A DNA stretch of 64,000 bases from Advenella incenata (GTDB lineage Bacteria > Pseudomonadota > Gammaproteobacteria > Burkholderiales > Burkholderiaceae_B), in the NCBI RefSeq assembly GCF_004217095.1, contig NZ_SHKO01000002.1:124001-188000 (forward strand), given 5' to 3'. Below the pieces are notes generated by a model. It searched no databases. It was not told the DNA's origin and was given only the letters and a program-made list of their open reading frames with translations. How positions within the stretch are numbered: the stretch's first letter is position 1; every line of letters begins with the position of its first letter. Positions 25,510 to 34,995 of the stretch are shown piece after piece. A program made the translations under genes and the position numbers.

Positions 25510-28098
25510 ATGGACTTTTCCCTTGATCAATTACTGAGCCCTTCCCCGGACGGAGCGTTTTCCGAGCTGCGGGACCAGGCCGGACGCCTGGCGCCCGAGT
25601 GGGATTATGTGCTGTCGGCGCTCAGGAACCTGGCTCCCGATGATCTCAAGGGCTTTCTGGCGTATATCTCCGAAAACATCCAGAACCGGGGCAGTATCTA
25701 CAACGCCTACAGTGAAGACGGCAGCACCGAGCCCTGGGAATCACTCAGCGTTATTCCATATGTGATTTCTGCCCAGGAATGGGACTTCATTGAGCTTGCG
25801 GTGGCCCAGCGCGCGGCCGTGATCAACGACACGCTGCGCGATATTTACGGCGCGCAGCAACTGATTCGGCGGGGCCTGGTTCCGCCCTCGCTCATTTTCG
25901 GGCAGCGGGGCTTTCTATGGCCTTGCATCAATACCCTGGATGCGCACGAAAATCACCTTCACATGTACGCAGTCGATATTGCCCGCGATGAAAATGGACA
26001 ATGGCGGGTGCTGAAGGATCGCACCCAGGGACCGCTGGGTGCGGGCTATGCCCTGCAGAACCGGCAGATCATGAGTACGGCACTGCCGGCCCTGTTCAAC
26101 CAGTTGCGGGTTCATCCGCAAACCGATTATTTTCGCGCCCTGCGCCACACCCTGCTGTCGAGCATGTCGGTCGAAGACGGCAACGTGGTCACGGTGTTGC
26201 TCTCGCCCGGCCCCAAACACCCGGCGTATTTCGAACATGTTTTCCTCGCCCGGCAAATGGGTGTGCCCATTACCGAAAGCCTGGACCTGACTGTACGCAA
26301 CGATCTGCTGTACCTCAAGACGTTGCGGGGTCTGCAGCGGGTGCATGTGGTGCTGCGGCGCCTGGAAGACAGCGAATGCGATCCGATGGAGCTGTATGGC
26401 AGCGACTATCCCGGTATTCCAGGCTTGTTGCAGGCTATCCGCAAAGGCAATGTGACGGTATGCAATGCGTTGGGCTCGGGTGTGCTCGAATCGGCAGGCA
26501 TGCTGGAGTTTTTACCCGGCATCTGCCAGCATCTGCGCGGCGAACCCTTGCTGATGGATTCGATCCGCAGTTGGTGGTGCGGTGACGAGGCCAATCTGGA
26601 TTATGCCCGCAAGCACTTTGATTCGCTGATGTTCAAATCCAGCTTTTCGTCGATGCGCGCCAGCCCGCAATATGTGCCTGACGTGAATCAGGCGCAGCGT
26701 GAGGCACTGTTGCAGCGGCTGCAAACCAGTCCGCGTTCGCTGGTGGCGCACGAGGTGATGCCGCTGGCCCGCATTCCGGAAATTGATTTTGAATCGCAGC
26801 AGTTGCAGATGCGTCGCTTTACCATGCGGGTTTTTGCCACCTTGACCTCGGATGGTTCCTATCAGGTCATGCCCGGCGGTGTCGTGCGGGTCGAAGACAA
26901 AAGCAATACGCCGGTACTGTCTTCGCGCAACCGGCAGATCAACAAGGATCTATGGGTCTGTCGAGTGGGCCGTCCGGCTGTGCCGACAGTGGTTACCATA
27001 CCGCCTGACCGCGCCCGGGTGCGCAGTGTACCGGATGCGTTTGAAGCCAAGCCGCTGACGCTTGAGCAATTGCTGGCGGCACATACGACCACCCCGGCTC
27101 GCATCGGCGAGAATCTGTTCTGGATGGGGCGTTATGGCATCCGCGCCGAGTTGTCGGTACTGCTGCTGCGCACGATCACCCGCAACCTGACCGAACGCGT
27201 GACCGAGAAGGAAACGCTGATCACGCTGTTGTACAAACTGGGTACGCATCTGCATGTGTTGCCTGTGCCGTCGGCACAAGCCATTGGCGCAGACGATACC
27301 TATGACATCAATTTCATTCGTCATCAGTTGGGCGCGTCACTGACGCCCTCATCGCTAAATGGCGCGCTGGCCAACAATGTGAACTATCTGCATCAGTGCG
27401 CGTTCAATATACGGGAAAAGCTGTCTTTGGATGTATGGTGGGTCGTCAATTACATGCCTGCCTATCTGGGCTCCGCCGAACTGGATCTGACCGTGGTGCA
27501 GCAGCGCATGCAGGAGCTGTTCGCCAGTTGCTCGATCCTCTCGGGCTTTACGCATGAACAGATGACGCGTGACGAGGGCTGGAGCTTTTTGTTGCTTGGC
27601 CGCCTGATCGAAAAGCTGGGTCGCATGAGCGACACGCTGGGATTTTTTCTCAAGCAGAGCGAGCATGACAAAACCATTATGCTCGAGTCTCTGCTGGAAA
27701 TTGCCTACAGCATCGTGACCTATCGCGCCCGCTACCATCGCGAAGAAGAGATGCTGGCAGTGCTGTATCTGCTGGTGTTTGACCGCAGCAACCCTTATTC
27801 GCTGCGCTACCTGTGCCAGAGCCTGCTGGACAACAGCGCTGCATTCAATGTCCAGGAAGCGCAAAGCAGACAAATCCTGCAAAAGGCGCTAGGCGATCTG
27901 GACGCGGTTGATCTGGCGCGGTTCGCCGTGGGAACGCCCGCTGCTGGGCAGATTTACCAGCAACTGGGCAGTGTATGCGCCGATATTTCTTATGCGCTGT
28001 CCATTTTCGCCAATAGCATTAGTCATCAGTATTTTCTTGTTACCGAGACCATCACGAGCGATACCGGTCTTGAGACGGCCAACAAGGAGTTCCTGTAA
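25510..28098 (+). CDS. ATP-grasp / alpha-E fusion protein
   Basis: A protein of about 862 residues. The N-terminal half (to about 480) is a second circularly permuted ATP-grasp domain (RAAVINDTLRDIYG, LSPGPKHPAYFEHVFLARQM, FTMRVFA, VMPGGVVRV). The C-terminal half (about 540-850) is an alpha-E domain beginning ARIGENLFWMGRYGIRAE. Compared with the first ligase, the EDN motif reads VLKDR and the glycine-rich loop is replaced by MFKSSFSSMRASP. This fits the fused subfamily but suggests altered or lost nucleotide chemistry. The start is uncertain: ATG 25510 gives the family N-terminus (MDFSLDQLL), but no good ribosome-binding site is seen and in-frame starts exist at 25477 and 25396. The stop overlaps the transglutaminase start (TAATG). 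Confidence 0.85.
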   Translation: MDFSLDQLLSPSPDGAFSELRDQAGRLAPEWDYVLSALRNLAPDDLKGFLAYISENIQNRGSIYNAYSEDGSTEPWESLSVIPYVISAQEWDFIELAVAQRAAVINDTLRDIYGAQQLIRRGLVPPSLIFGQRGFLWPCINTLDAHENHLHMYAVDIARDENGQWRVLKDRTQGPLGAGYALQNRQIMSTALPALFNQLRVHPQTDYFRALRHTLLSSMSVEDGNVVTVLLSPGPKHPAYFEHVFLARQMGVPITESLDLTVRNDLLYLKTLRGLQRVHVVLRRLEDSECDPMELYGSDYPGIPGLLQAIRKGNVTVCNALGSGVLESAGMLEFLPGICQHLRGEPLLMDSIRSWWCGDEANLDYARKHFDSLMFKSSFSSMRASPQYVPDVNQAQREALLQRLQTSPRSLVAHEVMPLARIPEIDFESQQLQMRRFTMRVFATLTSDGSYQVMPGGVVRVEDKSNTPVLSSRNRQINKDLWVCRVGRPAVPTVVTIPPDRARVRSVPDAFEAKPLTLEQLLAAHTTTPARIGENLFWMGRYGIRAELSVLLLRTITRNLTERVTEKETLITLLYKLGTHLHVLPVPSAQAIGADDTYDINFIRHQLGASLTPSSLNGALANNVNYLHQCAFNIREKLSLDVWWVVNYMPAYLGSAELDLTVVQQRMQELFASCSILSGFTHEQMTRDEGWSFLLLGRLIEKLGRMSDTLGFFLKQSEHDKTIMLESLLEIAYSIVTYRARYHREEEMLAVLYLLVFDRSNPYSLRYLCQSLLDNSAAFNVQEAQSRQILQKALGDLDAVDLARFAVGTPAAGQIYQQLGSVCADISYALSIFANSISHQYFLVTETITSDTGLETANKEFL

Positions 28099-29000
28099 TG
28101 GTGACTTATCACATCCAGCATGACACGGAATACGATTACTACTCGCCGGTGACCCAGTCACGGCAGATACTGCGTCTATCTCCGCGCATTTTGCCCTGGC
28201 AGGGGCCCGAGTCCCACATTATCAATATCGATCCGTGTCCGGACAAGATCGATTTTCTGCTGGACTGCTTTGGCAATCCACTGCAGTATTTCACCCTGAT
28301 GGGCGATCACAACAGGCTGGCCGTACGCGCGCATTCCGTGGTCAGCCTGACCCAGCGCCGGCTGCCCGACAGCGAGACCACGCCGCCCTGGGAAGAGGTC
28401 GTGAACCATTTACGTTATATGTCGGGCAAGACGTATCTGCCTTATGATTTTGAAGCCACCCAGTTTCGCTTTGAATCGAATCACATCCGGCTGCTGCCGG
28501 CCATTGCCCAGTGGGCACGCCAGGCCATTCGTCCGGGCATGCCGGTGCTGGCTGCGGTGGCGGCGCTGCAAGCGCGGATCTTCAACGAATTTGTTTTTGA
28601 TCCGCAGGCCACCACCATCTCCACACCTGTGCTTGAAGTCTTCGAGAAGCGTCGTGGCGTATGCCAGGACTTTGCGCATTTCATGATTTCCTGCCTGCGC
28701 GCCATCGGCCTGGCGGCGCGCTATGTCAGCGGCTACCTGCTGACCCATCCGCCAGCCGGTCAGCCCAGGCTGATTGGCGCCGATGCTTCGCATGCCTGGG
28801 TGTCGGTCTATATTCCAGGCCATGGCTGGGTCGATTCGGATCCGACCAATAATGTGTTTCCCGACCAGGAGCACATCACCCTGTGCTGGGGGCGCGACTT
28901 TTCCGATGTCTCACCAATTCGGGGCATGATGTACGGAAGCAGTGCACATAGCCTGAAAACCTCTGTTACTGTCATGCCGGAAAGCGAAATGCCGCGTTAA
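28098..29000 (+). CDS. Transglutaminase-like cysteine protease
   Basis: A 300-residue cytoplasmic protein with no signal peptide. The N-terminal beta region (about 1-85) is the bacterial transglutaminase N domain (YHIQHDTEYDYYSPVTQSRQ). The catalytic triad is Cys189 (RRGVCQDFAHF), His232 (SHAWVSVY) and Asp248 (VDSDPTNN). Most bacterial members act as peptidases or amidases rather than cross-linkers. Its start overlaps the stop of the fusion gene by one base, so the two are translationally coupled. In this family context it would cleave what the ATP-grasp enzymes make, or the reverse; that is inference. Confidence 0.92.
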   Translation: MVTYHIQHDTEYDYYSPVTQSRQILRLSPRILPWQGPESHIINIDPCPDKIDFLLDCFGNPLQYFTLMGDHNRLAVRAHSVVSLTQRRLPDSETTPPWEEVVNHLRYMSGKTYLPYDFEATQFRFESNHIRLLPAIAQWARQAIRPGMPVLAAVAALQARIFNEFVFDPQATTISTPVLEVFEKRRGVCQDFAHFMISCLRAIGLAARYVSGYLLTHPPAGQPRLIGADASHAWVSVYIPGHGWVDSDPTNNVFPDQEHITLCWGRDFSDVSPIRGMMYGSSAHSLKTSVTVMPESEMPR

Positions 29001-29227
29001 ATTGCGTCTATTTCAGTTGTGATAATTACAAATTTCCTGTCGGAATTATTTTTTGATAAGGGTTTTCCATAGGAATCGGTCGATTTTAAGGCAATGTAAG
29101 TTATTGATTTATAACAATAAAAAATACCTGTTAAAAATTTACGTTTAAACTTAAAAAATTTATTGACGAATTTTTTTTCTTATGAGAATTTAGATAGATG
29201 TCTTAACTTCTTCCCGGAAAATTCGGC
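29001..29227 (+). promoter_or_regulatory. AT-rich promoter region of the oxidase-liv operon
   Basis: The stretch is strikingly AT-rich (especially 29025-29190, with long A and T runs) compared with its surroundings. A TTGACG box at 29163-29168 is followed 17 bases later by GAATTT, a candidate promoter. The A/T tracts could be an UP element, intrinsic curvature or a binding site for a nucleoid protein. Confidence 0.4.
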
Positions 29228-30406
29228 GTGAATAGTCAATATGATGTCGTGATCGTTGGTGGTGCAGCCACGGGCAGTTCGCTGGCCTATTTCCTGAGCG
29301 CATCGGCTTCCTTCGACGGTTCAATCCTGGTCATTGAAAAAGATGCCAGTTATCAGAAATGCGCAACGGCCTTGTCTGCCGCTTCTATTCGGCACCAGTT
29401 TTCAACGCCGGAGAATATTCAGCTCTCGCAATTTGGCACCGAGTTCCTGCGTCACTTCGGAGACACACTGGCCGTCGATGGCGAGCGTCCGGACGTGGGC
29501 TTCCAGGAAAAAGGCTATCTGTATCTCTCCAGCCCGGGGGGCGAGACGGTCATGCGTGAAAACAATGCGCTGCAGCGCAGCCTGGGGGCCGATATCATTT
29601 TGAAAACGCCTGCCGAACTGAAAGCGACCTGGCCGTGGCTGAATGTGGATGACCTGGCGCTTGGCTCCTATGGCGTGACGGGCGAAGGCTGGCTGGACGC
29701 CTATGGCATGATGCGTGCCTTCCGACGCAAGGCCATCGCCCAGGGCGTGACCTATCTTGAAGATGAAGTGGTGGCTATCAATAAAACCGGCAGGACCGTG
29801 ACAGGCGTGACCCTCAAAAGCGGCCGGCATATTGCCTGCGCCACGCTGGTCAATGCTGCAGGCACCGGGGCGGCGATGCTCTCGGCGCAGGTGGGCGTGG
29901 TCTTGCCGCAAGAGTCGCGCAAGCGCAGCGTTTTCTATTTCACCTGCCCTGAAAAAATTGCCGACTGTCCCATGGTGATTGATCCGAGCGGCGCCTATTT
30001 TCATCCAGAGGGTGAAGGCTTCATTGGTGGCATACAGCCCCCGCAGGATCAGGATCCCGAGTGCTTTGACTATGACGTTCAGCATGAACTGTTCGACGAG
30101 CTACTGTGGCCGATTCTGGCCGCACGCGTTCCGGCCTTCGAGGCCTTGCGCTGCGAACATGCATGGGCGGGCCATTATGACTACAACACATTCGATCAGA
30201 ATGTGATTCTGGGCTACCACCCGGCTGTAGAAAATATGGTTTACGCTAATGGTTTCAGCGGACATGGTATGCAACAATCACCCGCTGTTGGTCGCGGGCT
30301 TGCAGAGCTTATCGAATTTGGAAAGTATCGCAGTCTTGACCTCTCACGCATGAGCTGGGAACGTGTTTTGAACAACCAGCCCATTGTGGAGCAGAATGTG
30401 TGGTAA
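29228..30406 (+). CDS. FAD-dependent amino-acid oxidoreductase (DadA/sarcosine oxidase-like)
   Basis: A 392-residue DAO-superfamily flavoenzyme starting with GTG at 29228. The dinucleotide-binding motif is VVIVGGAATGSSLAYFL; the middle glycine of the usual GxGxxG is alanine. ATALSAASIRHQFSTPENI and YANGFSGHGMQQSPAVGRG are typical of the FOXRED1/DadA-type branch. These enzymes oxidise D-amino acids, N-methyl amino acids or cyclic imino acids to imines. It leads a co-directional run with a branched-chain-type ABC importer, a cupin regulator and an ornithine-cyclodeaminase-like reductase. The substrate is thus probably the compound that importer brings in. Only weak ribosome-binding signal (GGAAA) precedes the start. 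Confidence 0.85.
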   Translation: MNSQYDVVIVGGAATGSSLAYFLSASASFDGSILVIEKDASYQKCATALSAASIRHQFSTPENIQLSQFGTEFLRHFGDTLAVDGERPDVGFQEKGYLYLSSPGGETVMRENNALQRSLGADIILKTPAELKATWPWLNVDDLALGSYGVTGEGWLDAYGMMRAFRRKAIAQGVTYLEDEVVAINKTGRTVTGVTLKSGRHIACATLVNAAGTGAAMLSAQVGVVLPQESRKRSVFYFTCPEKIADCPMVIDPSGAYFHPEGEGFIGGIQPPQDQDPECFDYDVQHELFDELLWPILAARVPAFEALRCEHAWAGHYDYNTFDQNVILGYHPAVENMVYANGFSGHGMQQSPAVGRGLAELIEFGKYRSLDLSRMSWERVLNNQPIVEQNVW

Positions 30407-30500
30407 TGGTGGTAAGTCGTGTGGCCGGCGTGTGTCTGTCGCATATTCATAATTGGTTTTGCCTCGTGCAAGACCCATGCTCGTCGATCAGGAGAAAAGC

Positions 30501-31628
30501 ATGAATAAAATGTTGAAGAGAGTTTTTCTGGCCTCCGCGCTTACCGCTGCCTTCGGGACGCCGGCGCTGGCTGCAGATGAAATCAAAATCGGCCTGGGTG
30601 CGCCCATGACAGGGGGCAGTGCTGCTTTTGGCAAGCAGTTGCAGACAGGGGCGCAGGCAGCCATTGACGCCATCAACGCCAAGGGCGGGGTTAACGGCAA
30701 GCAGCTCAAGCTGGTTACTGCTGATGACGCATGTGATCCCAAGCAGGCAGTAGCCGCCGCCAACCGCCTGGTCGATCAGGAAAAAGTGACGGCCGTGATC
30801 GGACATTTCTGCTCGTCCAGCACTATCCCGGCTTCCGAAATTTATGACGAGGCCAATATCCTGAACATCACTCCTGCATCCACCAATCCCAAGGTCACAG
30901 AGCGTGATCTGTCAACGATTCTGCGCACTTGCGGACGTGACGATCAACAGGGTGAAGTCGATGCGAAATTCATGAAGGATGTGCTCAAGGTCAAGCGCGT
31001 TGCGATCATCAATGACAAAGACACTTACGGTGTCGGTCTGGCCAATGCCACGCGCGATGCAGCCAAGAAACTGGGTATCGAAGTGGTACTGGAAGATGGC
31101 GTGACACGCGGCGAACGTGACTACAATGCGCTGGTCACAAAAATCAAGGGCGCCAACGTGGATGCAGTTTTCTTCGGCGGTCTGTATGCCGAGGCTGGTG
31201 TGCTGGTCAAGCAAATGCGTCAGCAGGGTCTGAAAACGCCATTCATTTCCGATGATGGCATTGCCGACCCGGCATTCGTGACTGCAGCGGGCGGTGTGCA
31301 GAATGCAGAAGGTGTTTACATGAGCTTTCTGAAAGACCCACGTAATGACCCAGCCTCCAAAGGTGTGGTCGATGAGCTGAAAAAATCCGGCAGCGATGCC
31401 GAGGGCTTTACGCTGTATTCCTACGCTGCAGTACAGGCTGTCGCAGCGGCGCTGACAGCCAACAAAGACGAGACAGACGGCACCAAGCTGGCCGACTGGC
31501 TCAAGGCCAACCCGGTTCCTACAGTAACGGGTAACAAAGGCTGGGATGAGAAGGGTGACCTCAAATCTAACGACTTCGTTCTGTATGTCTGGAACAAAGA
31601 AGGCAAGTACGTAGAGTACAAGCAATAA
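30501..31628 (+). CDS. livK: Branched-chain-type amino acid ABC substrate-binding protein
   Basis: A 375-residue periplasmic binding protein of the LivJ/LivK family. The start at 30501 has AGGAG seven bases upstream. A signal peptide (about 1-24, ending ALAA) precedes DEIKIGLGAPMTGGSAAFGKQ, and the ligand-binding Ser/Thr stretch VIGHFCSSSTIPASEIY and the hinge regions are intact. Members bind Leu/Ile/Val but also many other amino acids, so ligand identity is open. An inverted repeat with T tail (31640-31684) follows, which would make this gene more highly expressed than the membrane components. Confidence 0.93.
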   Translation: MNKMLKRVFLASALTAAFGTPALAADEIKIGLGAPMTGGSAAFGKQLQTGAQAAIDAINAKGGVNGKQLKLVTADDACDPKQAVAAANRLVDQEKVTAVIGHFCSSSTIPASEIYDEANILNITPASTNPKVTERDLSTILRTCGRDDQQGEVDAKFMKDVLKVKRVAIINDKDTYGVGLANATRDAAKKLGIEVVLEDGVTRGERDYNALVTKIKGANVDAVFFGGLYAEAGVLVKQMRQQGLKTPFISDDGIADPAFVTAAGGVQNAEGVYMSFLKDPRNDPASKGVVDELKKSGSDAEGFTLYSYAAVQAVAAALTANKDETDGTKLADWLKANPVPTVTGNKGWDEKGDLKSNDFVLYVWNKEGKYVEYKQ

Positions 31629-31639
31629 GGTCTGAACGG

Positions 31640-31684
31640 GACGGCGCATGAGATCAGAGATCACCATGCGCCGTCTGCTTTTGT
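31640..31684 (+). terminator. Attenuator hairpin between livK and livH
   Basis: GACGGCGCATG (31640-31650) and CATGCGCCGTC (31665-31675) form a perfect 11-bp stem with a 14-nt loop, followed by TGCTTTTG. It probably gives partial termination after the binding-protein gene, as in many ABC operons. Confidence 0.65.
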
Positions 31685-31764
31685 TGCATCAATACTTCCA
31701 AGAAGCGACGGCTGTTTTTTCGCAAAACACCAGACCTTTGTCTTCACCCTGAAAAGGTACAATC

Positions 31765-32682
31765 ATGGATTGGTATATTCTGGGCCAGCAATTGGTAAAT
31801 GGCGTCACGCTGGGCGCTATTTACGGCTTGATTGCAATTGGCTACACCATGGTTTATGGCATTATCGGCATGATCAACTTCGCCCATGGCGAAATCTACA
31901 TGATCAGTGCCTATATCACTGCAATTGCATTTGCCGTATTCACATTTCTTGGCATAGATTCGCTGGCGCTTTCCTTGCTGCTTACCCTGATGGTCACCAT
32001 GTTTATTACCGGGCTGTATGGCTGGTATATTGAACGTACCGTGTACCGTCCGCTGCGTACAACCAACCGCCTTGCCCCGCTGATTACGGCCATTGGTGTA
32101 TCCCTGCTGTTGCAAAACTATGTGCAGGTGAGCCAGGGGCCCTATGTACAGGGCGTGCCCTCGGTTATTCAGGGCGGCTTTACCATCGGGTCTGATACCG
32201 GCTTCTTCCAGATTCGCTATATCGATCTGCTGATTGTGGTTGTCAGCTTCATTGCCATGATGATCCTTACCTGGGTGATCCAGAAAACCAGCCTGGGCAG
32301 GCAATGCCGGGCGGTTGAGCAGGATCGCAAGATGGCGACCATCCTGGGCATCAACACGACCAGGATTATTTCAACTGTATTTGTCATCGGTTCCGTGATG
32401 GCGGCGGTGGCCGGCGAACTGGTCACGTTCAATTACGGTTCCTTCGATTTTCATATCGGCTTTATTCTGGGCATCAAGGCGTTCAGCGCGGCTGTGCTGG
32501 GCGGGATTGGTTCGTTGCCCGGCGCCATGCTGGGCGGCCTGATCCTGGGTGTGCTCGAATCGCTGTTCGCCGGCTTCGTGAGCAGCGACTACAAGGATGT
32601 GTTTTCCTTCAGTGTGCTGGTGCTGGTGCTGATCTTCAAACCGAGTGGCCTGCTGGGCCGGCCTGCCGTGGAGAAAGTGTAA
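31765..32682 (+). CDS. livH: Branched-chain-type amino acid ABC permease LivH
   Basis: A 305-residue inner-membrane permease. It opens with [20 protein letters not shown] and [19 protein letters not shown], hallmarks of LivH, and has the coupling-helix region [19 protein letters not shown]. About eight membrane helices are expected. Its stop and the livM start share one base (TAATG). It forms the heterodimeric channel with LivM. Confidence 0.95.
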   Translation: MDWYILGQQLVNGVTLGAIYGLIAIGYTMVYGIIGMINFAHGEIYMISAYITAIAFAVFTFLGIDSLALSLLLTLMVTMFITGLYGWYIERTVYRPLRTTNRLAPLITAIGVSLLLQNYVQVSQGPYVQGVPSVIQGGFTIGSDTGFFQIRYIDLLIVVVSFIAMMILTWVIQKTSLGRQCRAVEQDRKMATILGINTTRIISTVFVIGSVMAAVAGELVTFNYGSFDFHIGFILGIKAFSAAVLGGIGSLPGAMLGGLILGVLESLFAGFVSSDYKDVFSFSVLVLVLIFKPSGLLGRPAVEKV

Positions 32683-34169
32683 TGAGTACCACGCAAACCT
32701 CAACCATCGATTTTGGCCATTCATTGCGCGACGCTGTGGTTGCCGGCATCTTGACCATGCTGGTATTCAGTCCGATTACCAATTTCGTTCTCAAGCAGTA
32801 CTCGTTCACGCTGGACTGGTTCCGCAGTCCGTTCTTTCTGAATGGTGTGGCTATCGGCCTGATTGTCGCGTTCGTGCGCTTTTTCGTGTCGGTGGGCGCG
32901 CAGACGCAGACCGGGCAGAATTTCATTCAGAATTTTATCAAGACCGAACACGGTGTCGAGGTGGAAGATGAATATGCCGATGGCGGCAAGCGCTTAAGAC
33001 GCATACTGCTCTGGGGCGGCGGCCTGATGGCGGTGTTCCTGGCGCTGGGCCTGTCCGGCATCATCTACCGGGGTGCCGGCATTGCGCTGGTGCTGGTGGT
33101 GCTGTTTGTCATGATTGCCATGGGTGTGCGAATCCCGAAGCGTCGCGGCAAGAAGCACCCATGGAAGGGCGCGTTACCGGTATTGTTCCTGGTAGGGTTG
33201 CTGTTGCCGCTGGTGTTCTTCTATTTCGGCTGGTTCGGCAAAAGCTGGATCAACAACCTGACCCTGGCCATGGTGTATGTATTGCTGGGGCTGGGTCTGA
33301 ATATCGTGGTTGGGCTGGCCGGCCTGCTTGACTTGGGCTTTGTGGCGTTTTATGCGGTTGGCGCCTATTTTCTGGCGCTGGGCGCCGAGTATCTGGGTAT
33401 CGGTTTCTGGTCCGCGCTGTTTCTCGCGCCATTGCTGGCGGCCTTATGCGGCGGCCTGCTGGGGTTCCCGGTGCTCAAGATGCATGGGGATTATCTGGCC
33501 ATTGTGACACTGGGCTTTGGCGAAATTATCCGCCTGGTTTTGGTCAACTGGATCAATTTCACCGGCGGCCCCAATGGCGCATCGGTTCCGGCCCCGACCA
33601 TTTTCAATCTGGAATTCGTGCGGCGCGCGCGTGGTGACGCGGTGCCGTTTCACGACTTTTTCGGCTTGCCATACAGCAGTGATTACCGCTATCTCTTTGT
33701 GTATCTGCTGCTGTTTGTGATCAGCATGATTGCGCTGCGCTTTTTTACGCAGTTGCGTGTCATGCCCATTGGGCGATCCTGGGAAGCCTTGCGGGAAGAC
33801 GAAATCGCCTGCCGCTCGCTGGGTATCAATCACGTGACGGTCAAGTTGTCCGCTTTCATGCTGGGTGCGATGATCGGCGGTCTGGCCGGCGTGTTTTTTG
33901 CCACGGCACAGGGTTTTATCAGTCCGCAGTCGTTCAACTTTTTCGAGTCGGTGCTGATTCTGTCCATCGTGGTTCTGGGTGGTATGGGGTCGTCCATCGG
34001 CGTGATCATTGCCGCCTTTACGCTCACGCTGCTGCCTGAGTTCCTGCGTGAATTTGCCGGTTACCGCGTGCTGCTTTTCGGTCTGCTCATGATTCTGATG
34101 ATGATCTGGCGGCCCAACGGCCTGCTGCGACCCAAACGTTCCGTATTCAGAAAAAGCGAGGTGGCATAA
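32682..34169 (+). CDS. livM: Branched-chain-type amino acid ABC permease LivM
   Basis: A 495-residue permease. The conserved core (about 200-480) contains [59 protein letters not shown] and the coupling stretch [18 protein letters not shown]. About 200 residues precede it, with at least four extra hydrophobic segments and a charged loop near 90-110. This is longer than the E. coli LivM (425 residues). One-base overlaps with livH and livG on both sides show tight translational coupling. Confidence 0.94.
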   Translation: MSTTQTSTIDFGHSLRDAVVAGILTMLVFSPITNFVLKQYSFTLDWFRSPFFLNGVAIGLIVAFVRFFVSVGAQTQTGQNFIQNFIKTEHGVEVEDEYADGGKRLRRILLWGGGLMAVFLALGLSGIIYRGAGIALVLVVLFVMIAMGVRIPKRRGKKHPWKGALPVLFLVGLLLPLVFFYFGWFGKSWINNLTLAMVYVLLGLGLNIVVGLAGLLDLGFVAFYAVGAYFLALGAEYLGIGFWSALFLAPLLAALCGGLLGFPVLKMHGDYLAIVTLGFGEIIRLVLVNWINFTGGPNGASVPAPTIFNLEFVRRARGDAVPFHDFFGLPYSSDYRYLFVYLLLFVISMIALRFFTQLRVMPIGRSWEALREDEIACRSLGINHVTVKLSAFMLGAMIGGLAGVFFATAQGFISPQSFNFFESVLILSIVVLGGMGSSIGVIIAAFTLTLLPEFLREFAGYRVLLFGLLMILMMIWRPNGLLRPKRSVFRKSEVA

Positions 34170-34993
34170 TGGCTCAGGACGTCAAAGAGGACGCCATACT
34201 GTCGGTGCAGCACCTGACGCGTCGATTCGGCGGCATTATTGCCAACAATGATGTCAGTTTCGATGTGCGCAGGGGATCGATTACAGCGCTGATCGGTCCC
34301 AACGGCGCCGGCAAAACCACGGTCTTTAATTGCATTACCGGCTTTTATACGGTTTCGGCTGGACATATCTACCTGACCCAGCCCGACGGGAAAGTGGAAA
34401 TCGGCGAACTGCTAAGCCGCAAGGTGACCGGTGGTTCCTATCTGGTGGCCCGGGCCGGTATCGCCCGCACGTTCCAGAATATCCGTCTGTTCAAGGATAT
34501 GACCGTGCTGGAAAACCTGTTGGTGGCGCAACATCGCAAGCAGAACCGTAACCTGTTTTCCGGGCTGCTGGTCACTTCTGATTTTTCTGACAAGGAAGAG
34601 GCCAGCCTGGCACGCGCCTTCGAGTGGCTCGAGATCGTCAATTTGTCCGAAGACGCCAATCGGCTGGCCGGCGAACTCTCTTATGGGCGCCAGCGCCGCC
34701 TGGAAATTGCGCGGGCCATGTGTACCGATCCGGCAATCATCTGCCTGGATGAGCCGGCCGCTGGCCTGAATCCGCGTGAAACCCGGGAGCTTTCAGCGCT
34801 CATTCGCAAGCTGCGCAACGAGCATGGCGTGACCGTTCTGCTGATTGAGCACGACATGGGCCTGGTCATGGAAATTTCCGAGCATATCATTGTGATGGAT
34901 CAGGGCAAGGTGATCGACGCCGGCACGCCGGAACACATTCGCAATTCCGACGTGGTGATCGCTGCCTATCTGGGCACCGAAGTGGAGGACTAA
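34169..34993 (+). CDS. livG: Branched-chain-type amino acid ABC ATPase LivG
   Basis: A 274-residue ABC ATPase. Walker A is GPNGAGKTT, the signature is LSYGRQRRLEIARAM (Y in the second position, normal for LivG), Walker B is IICLDEPAAGLNP, and the switch histidine lies in LIEHDMG. The extra insertion around RFGGIIANNDVSFDV and ARTFQNIRLFKDMTVLENLL are LivG features. It pairs with LivF, which starts two bases after its stop. Confidence 0.95.
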   Translation: MAQDVKEDAILSVQHLTRRFGGIIANNDVSFDVRRGSITALIGPNGAGKTTVFNCITGFYTVSAGHIYLTQPDGKVEIGELLSRKVTGGSYLVARAGIARTFQNIRLFKDMTVLENLLVAQHRKQNRNLFSGLLVTSDFSDKEEASLARAFEWLEIVNLSEDANRLAGELSYGRQRRLEIARAMCTDPAIICLDEPAAGLNPRETRELSALIRKLRNEHGVTVLLIEHDMGLVMEISEHIIVMDQGKVIDAGTPEHIRNSDVVIAAYLGTEVED

Positions 34994-34995
34994 GC

